This document shows positions 24,809 to 33,861 of a stretch of 64,000 nt of DNA, one piece after another. The notes beneath the pieces were generated by a model. It was not told the origin of the DNA. It worked only from the letters and a program-made list of their open reading frames with translations, and did no database searches. This DNA comes from RYN-230 sp963813975. GTDB lineage: Bacteria > Actinomycetota > Actinomycetes > Streptosporangiales > Streptosporangiaceae. How positions within the stretch are numbered: the stretch's first letter is position 1; every line of letters starts with the position of its first letter. The DNA is taken from NCBI GenBank assembly GCA_963813975.1, contig CAWFAP010000007.1, positions 558,001 to 622,000 of the forward strand, in the 5' to 3' direction. The translations under genes and the position numbers were made by a program.

Positions 24809-26231
24809 GAGCGGAGCTGGCCGGACGCGCGCCGGCCGCCACGGGCAGGAGCACCACGGCCCGCAGGCCCGGGCCGGCATCCTCCAGCCACGCTGACCCG
24901 CCGTGGGCCTGCGCGGTGGCCCGCACGATGGCCAGGCCCAGCCCCGAGCCTCCCGCGTCGTCGCCGTCCCGGCTGCGGTCCGCCTCCAGCCGGGTGAACC
25001 GGCCGAAGGCCCGTTCCCGGTCCGCGGCCGGGATGCCGGGGCCATCGTCGGTGACCGAGAGCCGGGCGTTCTGGCCGGCCGCGCCCACCGACACCGCGAC
25101 CTGGGACCGCGCGAAGCGCGTGGCGTTGTCGATCAGGTTCGTCAGCATCCGGTGCAGCCCGTCGGCGTCCCCGGTCACCTCGGCGGGCCCGGTACCGGCC
25201 AGCCGGACCGGGACCCGGGCGTCGGCGTAGCGGCCGACCTCCTCCCGGACCAGCGCGGCCAGGTCCACCCGGCGTGGCGCGGGGCGCCGGGTGTCCCGCT
25301 CGTCCAGCCGGGCCAGCGTGAGCAGGTCCTCCGCCAGCCGGGCCAGCCGGAGCGTGTCCGCGAGCACGTCGCCGGCCGTCTGCTGCCAGTCCTGGCCGTC
25401 CGGGTAGTCCAGGGCCACCTCCAGCTGGGCCCGGATGCTGGCGATCGGGCTGCGCAGCTCGTGCGCGGTGTCGGAGACGAGCCCGCGCTGCCGTTCCTGG
25501 GCCGCGCCGAGCCTGCTGAGCATGTCGTTCAGGGTCAGCGCCAGGTTGCGCACCTCGTCGCGGGCCTCGGGCACCGGCAGGGCCCGCGGCCGGCCCGTCC
25601 GGGTGACGTCCTGCGCGCCCCGGCGCAGTTCGGTGATCGGCCGCAGGGTGGACCCCGCGATGAGCCAGCTCGCCCCGGCCAGCAGGGCCAGCAGCAGCGG
25701 GGTGCCGATGAGCAGCACCCGGGTCAGCGTGGCCAGGCTCTCGCCCACCTGGTTGTAGGCGACCGCCGCGATGACGGTCCCCCCGTCCCGGGTGGCCGCG
25801 GTGGCCACCCGGACCGTATCGGGCAGGCCGTAGGGACGGCCGTTCAGGAACACCGCCCGGCCGTCCCGGGCGTTGGCCGCGGCCACCGCCGGCGGCAGCA
25901 GCGCGACGAGGCGGTCCGCGTCCGGCGACACGTTCACGATCTGGCCGTTAGAGCTGAGAACCTGGACCGTGATGGTGCCGGGGACTACCGGGACCGGGTC
26001 TGGCAGCCGGTGCGCGTCGGACAGGGCGGCGACCTCCCGCGCGCCCTGCCGGGCCGAATTGTCCAGGTTACGGATCAGCGAGATCCGCAGTGCGCTGCTG
26101 AGCAGCACCGCGGCCGCAGCGAGGGCCAGGGCCAGCCCGGCGGTGGAAGCCAGCGTGACCCGGGCCCGCAGGCTGCGCCGTCGCCACCAGCGGCCCAGCA
26201 CCCGGGTCCTGGCCCCTGCCTGCCGGGGCAC
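24777..26231 (-). CDS. Orphan sensor histidine kinase
   Basis: 484 residues. Membrane helices at about 25-47 and 175-198 enclose a roughly 125-residue extracytoplasmic sensor. A HAMP linker follows (STLRPITELRRGAQDV), then HisKA with SDTAHELRSPIASIRAQLEVAL and an ATPase domain with DNATRF, DDGPGIPAADRERAFGRF and GSGLGLAIVRATAQAHGG. No response regulator lies next to it. Instead it starts 14 bases after the TetR gene and probably shares its transcript. The GTG start has no evident ribosome site. Confidence 0.92.
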   Translation of the reverse strand: MPRQAGARTRVLGRWWRRRSLRARVTLASTAGLALALAAAAVLLSSALRISLIRNLDNSARQGAREVAALSDAHRLPDPVPVVPGTITVQVLSSNGQIVNVSPDADRLVALLPPAVAAANARDGRAVFLNGRPYGLPDTVRVATAATRDGGTVIAAVAYNQVGESLATLTRVLLIGTPLLLALLAGASWLIAGSTLRPITELRRGAQDVTRTGRPRALPVPEARDEVRNLALTLNDMLSRLGAAQERQRGLVSDTAHELRSPIASIRAQLEVALDYPDGQDWQQTAGDVLADTLRLARLAEDLLTLARLDERDTRRPAPRRVDLAALVREEVGRYADARVPVRLAGTGPAEVTGDADGLHRMLTNLIDNATRFARSQVAVSVGAAGQNARLSVTDDGPGIPAADRERAFGRFTRLEADRSRDGDDAGGSGLGLAIVRATAQAHGGSAWLEDAGPGLRAVVLLPVAAGARPASSAPTSPPRAAAQ

Positions 26232-26245
26232 CGCGGCGGCCGTGG

Positions 26246-26965
26246 CTACTCACCCGTCCCGGGGGCGAAGCCCGCCAGCAGGGCCCGGACCGCCCGGCCG
26301 ACGCTCTCGCGGGTCGCGGCCGGATCAGCCGAGCCGGCGATCAGCATGCTCCCGCGCACCAGCGCACCCAGCAGCAGCCGGGCGATGGTCTCCGGGTCGT
26401 CCGCGTGCAGCCTCCCGGCGGCGTCCGCGGCCTGCAGGGCCGCGACGATGGCCGACACCGCGTACCGCTCGTCGAGCTCGGTGAACCGGGCCAGGCCGAG
26501 CACCGCGGGCGCGTCGGTGATGATGATGCGCTGGACGTCCGGCTCCAGCACCGCGTCGAGGAAGGCGTCGAAGCCCCGGGCCAGGGCGTCGGCCTCGTCG
26601 GGGGCGCTGGCGGCTGCGCTCGCGGACGCGGCCATGAGCTCCCCGTGCACGGCCTCGAAGACCGTCTCGAACAGCGCGGTCTTGGCCGGGAAGTGATGGT
26701 AGAGCGCTCCGGTGGTGACCCGGGCCGCCCGGGCCAGGTCGTCCACGGACGTCGCCGCGAAGCCGCGCTCACCGAACAGCCGCCGGCCCGCGGCGATCAG
26801 CGCCGCCCGGGTCTGGGCCACCTGCTCGGCCCGCAGCGACCCCGGGGGCGCGCCGGGCCCGGGGCGCACGGCGGACTCAGGGCCCGGACTCCGAGAATCC
26901 GGGCCAGGTGCACGCAGCTCAGCCACGTCCTCTGTATAGCCCGTCCCGTCCGCCCTTGCGCCCAT
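26246..26965 (-). CDS. TetR family transcriptional regulator
   Basis: About 239 residues from the ATG at 26965, preferred because GAAGG lies 6 bases upstream; a GTG at 26977 is in frame. After a Pro-rich leader, the helix-turn-helix is GFAATSVDDLARAARVTTGALYHHFPAKTALFETVF. The ligand-binding part is helical and Ala-rich. A perfect inverted repeat at 26977-26991 lies directly upstream, between this gene and the divergent gene at 27030, so it likely controls both. The cotranscribed kinase downstream is an unusual partner. Confidence 0.92.
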   Translation of the reverse strand: MGARADGTGYTEDVAELRAPGPDSRSPGPESAVRPGPGAPPGSLRAEQVAQTRAALIAAGRRLFGERGFAATSVDDLARAARVTTGALYHHFPAKTALFETVFEAVHGELMAASASAAASAPDEADALARGFDAFLDAVLEPDVQRIIITDAPAVLGLARFTELDERYAVSAIVAALQAADAAGRLHADDPETIARLLLGALVRGSMLIAGSADPAATRESVGRAVRALLAGFAPGTGE

Positions 26966-26976
26966 ACGCACCTTCA

Positions 26977-26991
26977 CATAGTATCACTATG
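26977..26991. promoter_or_regulatory. TetR-type operator palindrome
   Basis: CATAGT-ATC-ACTATG is a perfect inverted repeat with 6 bp arms. It is AT-rich against the GC-rich background and lies in the short gap between the divergent TetR and MDMPI-like genes. Confidence 0.65.
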
Positions 26992-27029
26992 TTAAATAAC
27001 GATCTTATCCAATGGTACAGGAGCATGGG

Positions 27030-27776
27030 ATGACTGGCGATGCGATCGGCGCGCTGCGCGCGGACCGGGAGGCGGTCCTCCAGCTCGGCGCGGGACTCAC
27101 CAGCGGGGACTGGGCGGCCGCCAGCGGCTGTCCCGGCTGGTCCGCCAAGGATGTGCTGGCGCACATGGGCGCGCTGCTGCGGCTGGTGATCGACCCGTCC
27201 TCGCTGCCGGACACGGCCGGCCTGGGGACCGAGCGGGCCCAGGAGGTGCACGTCGCGTCCCGGCGCTCCTGGACTCCGGCGCAGGTGCTGGCCGACTACG
27301 AGTGGGTCAGCCTGCCCGCGATCGAGGCCCTGGAGGGGCTGGCCGGCCAGGACTTCGAGGTGCCGCTGGGGGATCTCGGCACCTATCCGGCAGCGCTGGT
27401 GCCCAGCGCGCTGGCCTTCGACCACTACACGCACATCCGCGCCGACCTGTTCCCGCCGCGCGGGCCGCTGGACGGGCCGCCGCCGCCCTCGGATGAGCTG
27501 CGGCTGATCCCCGCGCTGGACTGGATCGAGGCGGCGCTGCCGCAGCAGAACCGCGGTGTCCTCGCCATGCTGACCGGCGCGGTCCGGATCAGCGTGACCG
27601 GGGCGGCGGGGCGGACCATCCAGGTCGGCCCGGGCGAACCGGTCGCCGAGGTGAGCTCCTCCGCCCCCGCCCTCGTCCGCTGGATCACCCACCGGAGCGA
27701 CTGGCAGCAGCTGGGCGTGACGGCCTGCGGGGATGAGCGTCAGCTGGGCCTGGCGGCTCAGCTGAAGGTCTTCTGA
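27030..27776 (+). CDS. Mycothiol-dependent maleylpyruvate isomerase-like (DinB fold) protein
   Basis: 248 residues from the ATG at 27030, preceded by AGGAG at 7 bases; an ATG at 27012 is in frame. The N-terminal four-helix bundle has the MDMPI hallmark CPGWSAKDVLAHMGALL; the His in VLAHM, together with acidic and His residues later (FDHYTHIRADLF), would hold a metal. The C-terminal part is an SCP2-like domain (GVLAMLTGAVRISVTG). These proteins transfer or use mycothiol, the actinobacterial thiol. It is divergent from TetR and probably its target. Confidence 0.85.
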   Translation: MTGDAIGALRADREAVLQLGAGLTSGDWAAASGCPGWSAKDVLAHMGALLRLVIDPSSLPDTAGLGTERAQEVHVASRRSWTPAQVLADYEWVSLPAIEALEGLAGQDFEVPLGDLGTYPAALVPSALAFDHYTHIRADLFPPRGPLDGPPPPSDELRLIPALDWIEAALPQQNRGVLAMLTGAVRISVTGAAGRTIQVGPGEPVAEVSSSAPALVRWITHRSDWQQLGVTACGDERQLGLAAQLKVF

Positions 27777-27844
27777 CGGGCCCGCCCGATGCTGAGCCCC
27801 CGGAATCCGGCCTTCCCCGCCAGACGGGAGACGCCCCGGTGGCA

Positions 27845-27871
27845 CCGGCCCTGGACCCGGGCTCGGGCCGG
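27845..27871. terminator. Hairpin between convergent genes
   Basis: CCGGCCC and GGGCCGG form 7 bp arms around a 13-base loop in the 150 bp gap between two convergent genes. There is no T-tract. The high local GC makes chance pairing likely enough to keep confidence low. Confidence 0.35.
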
Positions 27872-27926
27872 GGGGCCAGCCGCACGCCGGCGGCTGGCCA
27901 CCCGGGTCGCCCAGGGGCCGGTCAGG

Positions 27927-29393
27927 TCAGGGCAGCGCCCATTTCTGGTTGCTGCCGCCGTTGCAGGTGTAGAGCTGGAGCTGGGTGCCGAGCGTGAGGC
28001 TCGAGCCAGGGTCGTCCAGGCACTTGCCGGAAGCCGGGTTGACCAGCGTCCCGCTGACGGCTTGCCATTGCTGGTTGGCGCCGCCGTTGCAGGTCCACCA
28101 CTCGATCTTCGTCCCGTTGCTGGAGCTGGCGCCGGTGATGTCCATGCAGCCGCCGTCGATCGTGAGAGTGCCGTTGCTGTTCACCGTCCAGCTCTGGGCC
28201 GCCGCCACGCCGTTGCAGGTGTAGAGCTGGACGTGGCTGCCGTTGGTGGCGCTGGCGTTGGCCAGGTCGACGCAGTCAGCGCTGCTGACGCCCGCGACGA
28301 TCGGCCCGGTCACCCCGCCGCCGCTGCCGCTGTAGGGCGCGTAGCCGACGGAGGTGATGCTGGCCTGGACCGCGTTCTCGGTGGCGGCCGACGGATAGCC
28401 AGAGGTCATCACGCCTTCGTAGAAGGTCCCGGCGGAACTCTTGCTGTTGTCGCCGCCGATGCCGAGGATGATCGCCCCCTCCTTGTGCATCGGGTTGTAA
28501 CCCGACACGTTGGGACGCGCTCCGCTGTAGAACGTTGACAGGCCGCCGGACTGCGCGTTGCCGCCCAGGATGGCCCACTTGTTCGGGCCGCCCTCGATCA
28601 TGGCGGTCGTGAACCGGTAGCCGATGGTCGGGTCGTTCGCGTTGAAGCCCGCGTTGACCCCGGAGTACAGGCCGTTCTCCATGTCGGCCATGATCCAGGG
28701 GCCGTTGCCGGTCCCGTAGCCCCAGGCCTTGATGTTCCCGAAGTAGACGGCCTCCATATGACCGTTGCCGGTGTCGTTGTTGCTCGTCTCGGCGTTGCCG
28801 TAGTCGAAACAGCAGCCCGCGTTGTAGTGCGTGCCGTCGAAGATCGCGTACTCGCCCTCCGGCTGATCGCCGGTCGCGATGCCCGAGGTGTGGTCATCGC
28901 GGTACCCGGTGCCTGGGGCCACGTAGACCCCGTAGGCCTTATGGCCGCCGGCCATGACCGGCGCCGCGGTCGCGTTCGCGAGGTTGTCCGGGCCGCCGGC
29001 CGCCCCGCCCCCGGGCGCCTGGGTGAGGTTGTTGCCGTGACCGGACTGGTCGAAGATCTCGGTGATCGTGCACGTGGTGCCCGCGCAGAACGAGTCCTGC
29101 GCCGCCGCATTGGCGTACCCGCCCGCGCTGAGCGGGCTGATATTCGTGGCGGCGCCGTCGGACGCGCGCTTCACCTGGTAGAGCGGACCGTTGTAGCTGG
29201 CATACAGCGCCCGTGTGGTGCTGTGCGCGGCGACACAGGGTGTGCCGCCGGACGCGTAGACGTCACACGGCAGTGACGCCGCCGCCGCCGGCGGCGCGCT
29301 CCCGGCGAGCAGGGCGCCGGCGGCGAGCGTCAGCGCCGCGCCCAGGAACAGTAATACCCGCCTGAGGGACAGACGTGGGGACTGGAGGGTCAT
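27927..29393 (-). CDS. abfB: Secreted GH54 alpha-L-arabinofuranosidase with ricin-type domain
   Basis: 488 residues. A signal peptide (about 1-38) precedes a GH54 catalytic domain (LPCDVYASGGTPCVAAHSTT, IFDQSGHGNNL, YNAGCCFDYGNAE) that would remove arabinose side chains from plant arabinan or arabinoxylan. The nucleophile is E239 (ADMENGLYSG) and the acid/base D315 (GIGGDNSKS); their 76-residue spacing equals that of E221 and D297 in the Aspergillus kawachii enzyme. The C-terminus (about 350-488) is a CBM13/ricin trefoil with three repeats ending in QSW, QQW and QKW. GH54 is mainly fungal, so an actinobacterial copy is notable. Confidence 0.92.
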   Translation of the reverse strand: MTLQSPRLSLRRVLLFLGAALTLAAGALLAGSAPPAAAASLPCDVYASGGTPCVAAHSTTRALYASYNGPLYQVKRASDGAATNISPLSAGGYANAAAQDSFCAGTTCTITEIFDQSGHGNNLTQAPGGGAAGGPDNLANATAAPVMAGGHKAYGVYVAPGTGYRDDHTSGIATGDQPEGEYAIFDGTHYNAGCCFDYGNAETSNNDTGNGHMEAVYFGNIKAWGYGTGNGPWIMADMENGLYSGVNAGFNANDPTIGYRFTTAMIEGGPNKWAILGGNAQSGGLSTFYSGARPNVSGYNPMHKEGAIILGIGGDNSKSSAGTFYEGVMTSGYPSAATENAVQASITSVGYAPYSGSGGGVTGPIVAGVSSADCVDLANASATNGSHVQLYTCNGVAAAQSWTVNSNGTLTIDGGCMDITGASSSNGTKIEWWTCNGGANQQWQAVSGTLVNPASGKCLDDPGSSLTLGTQLQLYTCNGGSNQKWALP

Positions 29394-30193
29394 GTGCGGG
29401 CCTGCCTTTCCTTACCCGAGCTCCGTTTGCTGGCCGGATTGGCCGTTGCGGGCCAGCTGGCCGGCCCAGGGCGCTCCTGGCGCCCGGCACAGGCCCCCAG
29501 TCACTGGCCCCCTAGTCACAGGCCGTGCTGCACATTCGGCGCCGGTGCGGTACCGCAGCCGCTCACCCGGTGTGCCGCGGCCTCAGCGGATGCGGACCGG
29601 TGCTGCCGTGCCACTGAAGCCCTCCTTCCTGGGCCGTGTCCGCGTGCCGCTGCCCTCAGCGTCCTGGCTGGGTGCCGGGCCCGCGGATGTGAGCGTTAAC
29701 TTGTCCGTCCCGGCCCTGACTGGGGGAAGGCCGGATCGAAATACCGTTAGTGTGAGCGCTCACAACACGTCCGTCAATGGGCCGGCGATCCCGGCCCGCG
29801 CAGTTTTCCCGGCCAGCATGGCTACCTGTGGCACAGCTTCCCCCGGACCGCCGCCAGACCCTGCTCGCGAGTGTCTCCGGCAGCGGATTTTCCAGCGCTC
29901 CTCCACGGGCCCACCGCCGGAGCGTAGGCTGCAGAGGCAGGTGCACGGCAGGTTTCTGCCGGGCGGGGGACGTGCCGCGACCTGCTGTCCCGGCGGTAAG
30001 CCGGTGCAGCGGGTCGCGGCACATACCCAGGGGCCCGGCGGACCCCGGGCACAACCAGGCGGGTGGGCGTCTAACCCGTGCGTGCCGCGCCCAGTCTCCG
30101 GTGCCCCGGCCAGCTCCATGCCGGGCCCACCGCCCGGGAATGCGCGTCTGCCGACGCGCCGCGGGGGGTCCGCAACGCCGTTGGCTCGTGCGG
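29394..30193. other. 800 bp region without a convincing gene
   Basis: Open frames here lack ribosome sites and any recognisable family, and have Arg/Pro-rich, shadow-like composition. The stretch carries the upstream region of the arabinofuranosidase gene, including a lac-type palindrome at 29751-29764, and the 3' flank of the sigma factor gene. Confidence 0.6.
29751..29764. promoter_or_regulatory. LacI-type operator TGTGAGCGCTCACA
   Basis: A perfect 14 bp palindrome with the central GAGCGCTC typical of LacI/GalR family sites, such as the CebR-type sites of Streptomyces. It lies about 360 bases upstream of the arabinofuranosidase start. Sugar-responsive control of that secreted enzyme is the natural reading. 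No lacI gene lies in the window, so the repressor is elsewhere. Confidence 0.6.
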
Positions 30194-31117
30194 TCAATCC
30201 GCAGGCCGGCGGGCCTGGTTCGCCTCGCGGGCGACCGCCCAGGCGTCCGCCACCGGACCCACGTGCCCGAGCTTGTCGGGGTTGCTTACCGAGCGGATGG
30301 TCTGGATCTGCCCGTCGAGTACGTCGAGCGCCAGGGTGAAGAGCACCTTGCCGTCCCGGTCCCGGAAGATCGCTCCCGGCTGGCCGTTCACCTCGTGTGG
30401 CTCCGACGTCACGTCGATCCGGACGAGCCAGGGGAGGACCGAGGCGAGCACCCGGGCCACCTTCTCAGCGCCGATGATGCTCCTGGCCAGCGCTGGGGCC
30501 TTGCCGCCACCGTCCCCGACCAGCTGAACGTCAGCCGCGAGCAGCTCCTGCAGGCCGCCGACGTCGCCTTCCCGGAGCGCGCCCAGGAACTGGGCCGCCA
30601 GTTCCTCGCGCTCCCTGCGGTCGGCCTCGAACCGGGGCCGCCCGGCGTCCATATGGCGGCGCGCCCGCAGCGCGAGCTGGCGGCACGCCGCCTCCGACCG
30701 GCCCACTGCCGATGCGACCTCGGGGAAGGTGAAGCCGAACACTTCCCGCAGGACGAAGACGGCCCGCTCGAGCGGGGTCAGCCGCTCGAGCAGCAGCAGG
30801 GCCGCCATCGATACCGAGTCGGCCAGCTCCGCCGACCGCTCGGGGTCCTCATAGGGGTCGGTGAGCAGCGGCTCGGGGAACCATGGCCCGGTGTACTCCT
30901 CGCGCCGGACGCGGGCCGAGCGCAGCACGTCGATCGAGATCCGGGTGACCACGGCCGACAGGAACGCCTTGGCCGACCTGGGCTGGGTCGGGGACGCGTC
31001 GTAGCGCAGCCAGGTTTCCTGGACCGCGTCCTCGGCCTCGGTCACGCTGCCCAGGATGCGGTAGGCGATCGAGAACAGCAGCGGCCGCAGTTCCTCGAAT
31101 TCCCCGGCCCGGGTCAT
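30194..31117 (-). CDS. ECF sigma factor, SigJ type with SnoaL-like C-terminal domain
   Basis: 307 residues from the ATG at 31117. Region 2 is EELRPLLFSIAYRILGSVTEAEDAVQETWLRY, region 4 is LTPLERAVFVLREVFGFTFPEVASAVGRSEAACRQLALRARRHM. The C-terminal 110 residues form a SnoaL/NTF2-like domain (FLGALREGDVGGLQELLAADVQLVGDGGG) that typically replaces a separate anti-sigma factor in this group. The start overlaps the epimerase stop by 4 bases (ATGA). A paralogue lies at 48649, also beside an NAD(P)-binding protein gene. Confidence 0.93.
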   Translation of the reverse strand: MTRAGEFEELRPLLFSIAYRILGSVTEAEDAVQETWLRYDASPTQPRSAKAFLSAVVTRISIDVLRSARVRREEYTGPWFPEPLLTDPYEDPERSAELADSVSMAALLLLERLTPLERAVFVLREVFGFTFPEVASAVGRSEAACRQLALRARRHMDAGRPRFEADRREREELAAQFLGALREGDVGGLQELLAADVQLVGDGGGKAPALARSIIGAEKVARVLASVLPWLVRIDVTSEPHEVNGQPGAIFRDRDGKVLFTLALDVLDGQIQTIRSVSNPDKLGHVGPVADAWAVAREANQARRPAD

Positions 31118-32034
31118 GCGAGTTCTTCCTTGAAGCCTTGGCGCCACGACGGGTAGCGCAGCTGCCAGCCGAGCTCCCGCTTGGCCTTGGCGTTGCAGAA
31201 GCCGCGGCCCTCGGTCATCATGCCCACCACCATCTCGCCGGCCAGCAGCCGGGCCAGCCACGCGGGGATCCGCATCGGCGGCTTCGCCCCGGCGCACTGC
31301 GCCAGATAAGGCAGCCACGCGCTCGCCGGGGCCGGCTCGTCGTCGACGATGTTGAACACGCCCTTCGCGTGCTGCTCCACGGCCATGACGGTCGCGCTCG
31401 CCGCGTCGTCGACATGCACCCACGAGAAGTAGCCGGTGCCGCCCCCGACCAGCGGGAACAGCCGCTTGCGCACGAGCTTGACCTGATCGTCGTTGGCGCC
31501 CGGCCCGTAGAGCCCGCCGTAGCGCAGGACGGCGCCGTCCGCCTTGGCGACCACGTCCTCGAGGTGGCTGATCGCCTTTGTCCCCTCCACCACCTCCAGC
31601 GGGTCCTCCTCGGTCTTGACCCATCCGCCCTCGCGGATCCCATTGAAGATGGCGGCACTCTGCGCGACGACGTGGGAGACGCCGGTCGCCTCGGCCGCGG
31701 CCAGCAGGTGGTCCGTGCCCTCGCTGCGAAGCCGGTTGGTGGTGGCGAAGAAGCGGTCGGGCTTCCTCATGTTGGGTTTGCCGGCGTGCGCCTCGGAAAG
31801 GCCCGTCATCTGGTTCACGATCGTGTCCGGCCGGGCGACCGCCACCGCCTCACCGACCGACATCGCATCCAGCCCGTCCATCACCACGCCATCGGCGCCC
31901 AGCTCCGCCAGCAAGCCCAGCCTGGCCGCGCTCGTGGTCGTCGCCGTCACCTGGTGGCCCCGGGCCACGAGCTGCGGCACCAGCCGCCGCCCGATGACGC
32001 CCGTACCGCCTGCCACGAGCACTCGCACAGCCAT
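31114..32034 (-). CDS. NAD(P)-dependent epimerase/dehydratase family protein
   Basis: 306 residues. The Rossmann motif VLVAGGTGVIGRRLVPQLVARGHQ is at the N-terminus, and an active-site-like region YGGLYGPG follows SHVVAQSAAIF. Extended SDR fold with a C-terminal substrate domain (KAKRELGWQLRYPSWRQGF). An AGGAAGG box precedes the ATG. The frame extends further upstream but those residues are not conserved-looking. It is cotranscribed with the SigJ-type factor. The substrate is unknown. Confidence 0.9.
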   Translation of the reverse strand: MAVRVLVAGGTGVIGRRLVPQLVARGHQVTATTTSAARLGLLAELGADGVVMDGLDAMSVGEAVAVARPDTIVNQMTGLSEAHAGKPNMRKPDRFFATTNRLRSEGTDHLLAAAEATGVSHVVAQSAAIFNGIREGGWVKTEEDPLEVVEGTKAISHLEDVVAKADGAVLRYGGLYGPGANDDQVKLVRKRLFPLVGGGTGYFSWVHVDDAASATVMAVEQHAKGVFNIVDDEPAPASAWLPYLAQCAGAKPPMRIPAWLARLLAGEMVVGMMTEGRGFCNAKAKRELGWQLRYPSWRQGFKEELA

Positions 32035-32334
32035 CACCTTCCTGATGCCCAAGAATTGACTCTCATCCCCAAGACGAGAAGCACCGGCCGCCTGTGACAA
32101 GGAGGACCGGGTGGGCGATGAGCCGTCATCGGCAGTCCCAGGCGCGATGCCGCCATCCCAGCCAGCTTCTGGCGCCGTACAGCCAGGCGAGGCCGCTGGC
32201 TTCCAGGGACCCGCGGGCGGTGGCGGCTGCTCGGGAGGGGATAGATGCTGGCGGCTGGCCAGCGCGGACCCGGGCCGCGTCCCGCGCGGCGGGCCCAACG
32301 AATCGGCGTACCGATGATCGGGCCGGGGAGGCAG
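32035..32334. other. 300 bp intergenic region
   Basis: Between the epimerase start and the end of the class III aminotransferase gene, both leftward. No gene, repeat or RNA was recognised. It should hold the promoter of the epimerase-sigma operon. Confidence 0.6.
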
Positions 32335-33666
32335 TCAGCGTAGTTCGGCCAGCAGCTCGCCGTAGGCGTTGACGTAGCGGGTCACGTCTGCGCGCGAGGC
32401 GGGGATGGGGACGGTGGGGCCGGCGCCCGGCAGGGCTTCCCAGATGCCTCGGTTGGCGAGCCAGATCCGGATCAGCCGGGTGAGCTGATCGTTGGTGAGC
32501 GCATGCGCCTGCGCTCCGGTGCGGGGCATGGGCCCGTACCACTGCCCGGAGCGGGGCCCGAACCGGATCACCGTCCATGGCAGCCCCGCCGAGGCGATTG
32601 CTTCCCCGATCCCATCGGCGAGCTCGCCCCCAAGGGCGGTGGTGTGCTCATAAGCATCCGGGACAAGCACCTGGGTTAGTGCCGCCTTGGCCGCTGCCGC
32701 GGACAGCGGGTTGCCGAACAAGGTGCCGCCGGTGGCGACGTTGCGGGCCACGTCCAGCTGCTCGCCCAGCCCGGCGGTCACCCCGTAAGCACCCAGCGGC
32801 AGCCCGCCGGCCACCGCCTTGCCGATCGTGACCACATCGGGCTCTAGCTGCCACATCGCGGTCGCCCCGCCGGGCCCCACCACGTGGGTATGCGTCTCAT
32901 CGATGGCCAGCAAGGCGCCATGCTGGCGGGTCAGCTCCCGCAGCGCCTCGTGCCAGCCGGGTTCGGGCAGCAGCATGTGGATGCCATTGGTCATCGCCGG
33001 CTCGGTCAGCACCAAGGCCACGTCGCCGGGTTCGAGCGCCGCCCGCAGCGTGTCAGGGCCGTTGAACTGGGCGATCCGCACCCGGCCGGTAACCCCCTTG
33101 GACAGGCCGCGCTGCACCGCCCGGGCCTGGCCGTCGGCCAGGTCCACCAGGCCCTCCTCGAGATGGCCGTGGTAGTGCCCCTCAAATAGCACCACTACCT
33201 CATGCCCGGTCACCGCGCGGGCCAGCCGGATGGCCTCGGTGTTGGCCTGGGTGGCCGAGAGCGTGAACTGCCAGTGCGGCAGCTGGTAACGGCGGCTGAG
33301 CTCCTCGGCCACCTCCACCGATGCTTCCGTCGGCAGCAGGAACTGGCTGGACCGCGCCACCTGCGCCTGAACCGCGGCCACGATGGCCGGGTTCGCATGC
33401 CCGCAGAACATCGACATGTCGGAGGCGTTGAAGTCGAGGTAGGTGAACCCGTCCACGTCCGTGAACCCTGCACCCTGGCCATGGCTGACATAGACCGGCT
33501 GGTCGTACTCGGAGGCCATCCACGCCATCGGCGTGCCGTTGGGCATGTGCGCACGCGCGCGGCTGAGCATGGCCAGCGACCGCGGCCGGGCACGCCGGAA
33601 TCGCGCCACCTCCCCGGCGTGCAACTCACTGATCCTGGCCCGGTCCAGATCCCCGTCCGCGCTCAC
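32335..33666 (-). CDS. Class III aminotransferase, glutamate-1-semialdehyde aminomutase-like
   Basis: 443 residues, fold-type I PLP enzyme. The PLP lysine is K283 in VVTIGKAVAGGLPLGAYG; the cofactor aspartate is in LLAIDETHTHVVG, and the phosphate-binding turn is LSATQANTEAIRLARAVTG. It resembles glutamate-1-semialdehyde 2,1-aminomutases (FNASDMSMFCGHANPAI), but no heme biosynthesis genes adjoin it, and stand-alone relatives act on other amino acids. Therefore a hemL name is not given. Confidence 0.88.
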   Translation of the reverse strand: MSADGDLDRARISELHAGEVARFRRARPRSLAMLSRARAHMPNGTPMAWMASEYDQPVYVSHGQGAGFTDVDGFTYLDFNASDMSMFCGHANPAIVAAVQAQVARSSQFLLPTEASVEVAEELSRRYQLPHWQFTLSATQANTEAIRLARAVTGHEVVVLFEGHYHGHLEEGLVDLADGQARAVQRGLSKGVTGRVRIAQFNGPDTLRAALEPGDVALVLTEPAMTNGIHMLLPEPGWHEALRELTRQHGALLAIDETHTHVVGPGGATAMWQLEPDVVTIGKAVAGGLPLGAYGVTAGLGEQLDVARNVATGGTLFGNPLSAAAAKAALTQVLVPDAYEHTTALGGELADGIGEAIASAGLPWTVIRFGPRSGQWYGPMPRTGAQAHALTNDQLTRLIRIWLANRGIWEALPGAGPTVPIPASRADVTRYVNAYGELLAELR

Positions 33667-33861
33667 ACTGCGATGCTAGACCGCCAGGTCCCGTGCTACA
33701 CGCTTCGTGACGGGCCGTGGCGGACTTGATCCGCCCGGACGGCCGTTCGGCGCGGCAGCTGGTCGCTGCCTTCCCGCCTGCGGTGGCGGCCGATCAGGGT
33801 GATCTGGCGGCCCGCGACTGGCCAGGCGTGACGGTGATGTCAACTGGCTCTTGCGGGCTCC

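Noticed and set aside
24903..26696. 597-codon rightward frame opposite the kinase and TetR genes
   Set aside because: Antisense of two clear genes, with Arg/Gly/Pro-rich shadow composition.
29392..30339. Rightward frame upstream of the SigJ-type gene
   Set aside because: Reads into the antisense of the sigma factor and lacks any protein-like pattern.
32335..33666. Naming the class III aminotransferase hemL
   Set aside because: No heme-synthesis neighbours and stand-alone relatives have other substrates.
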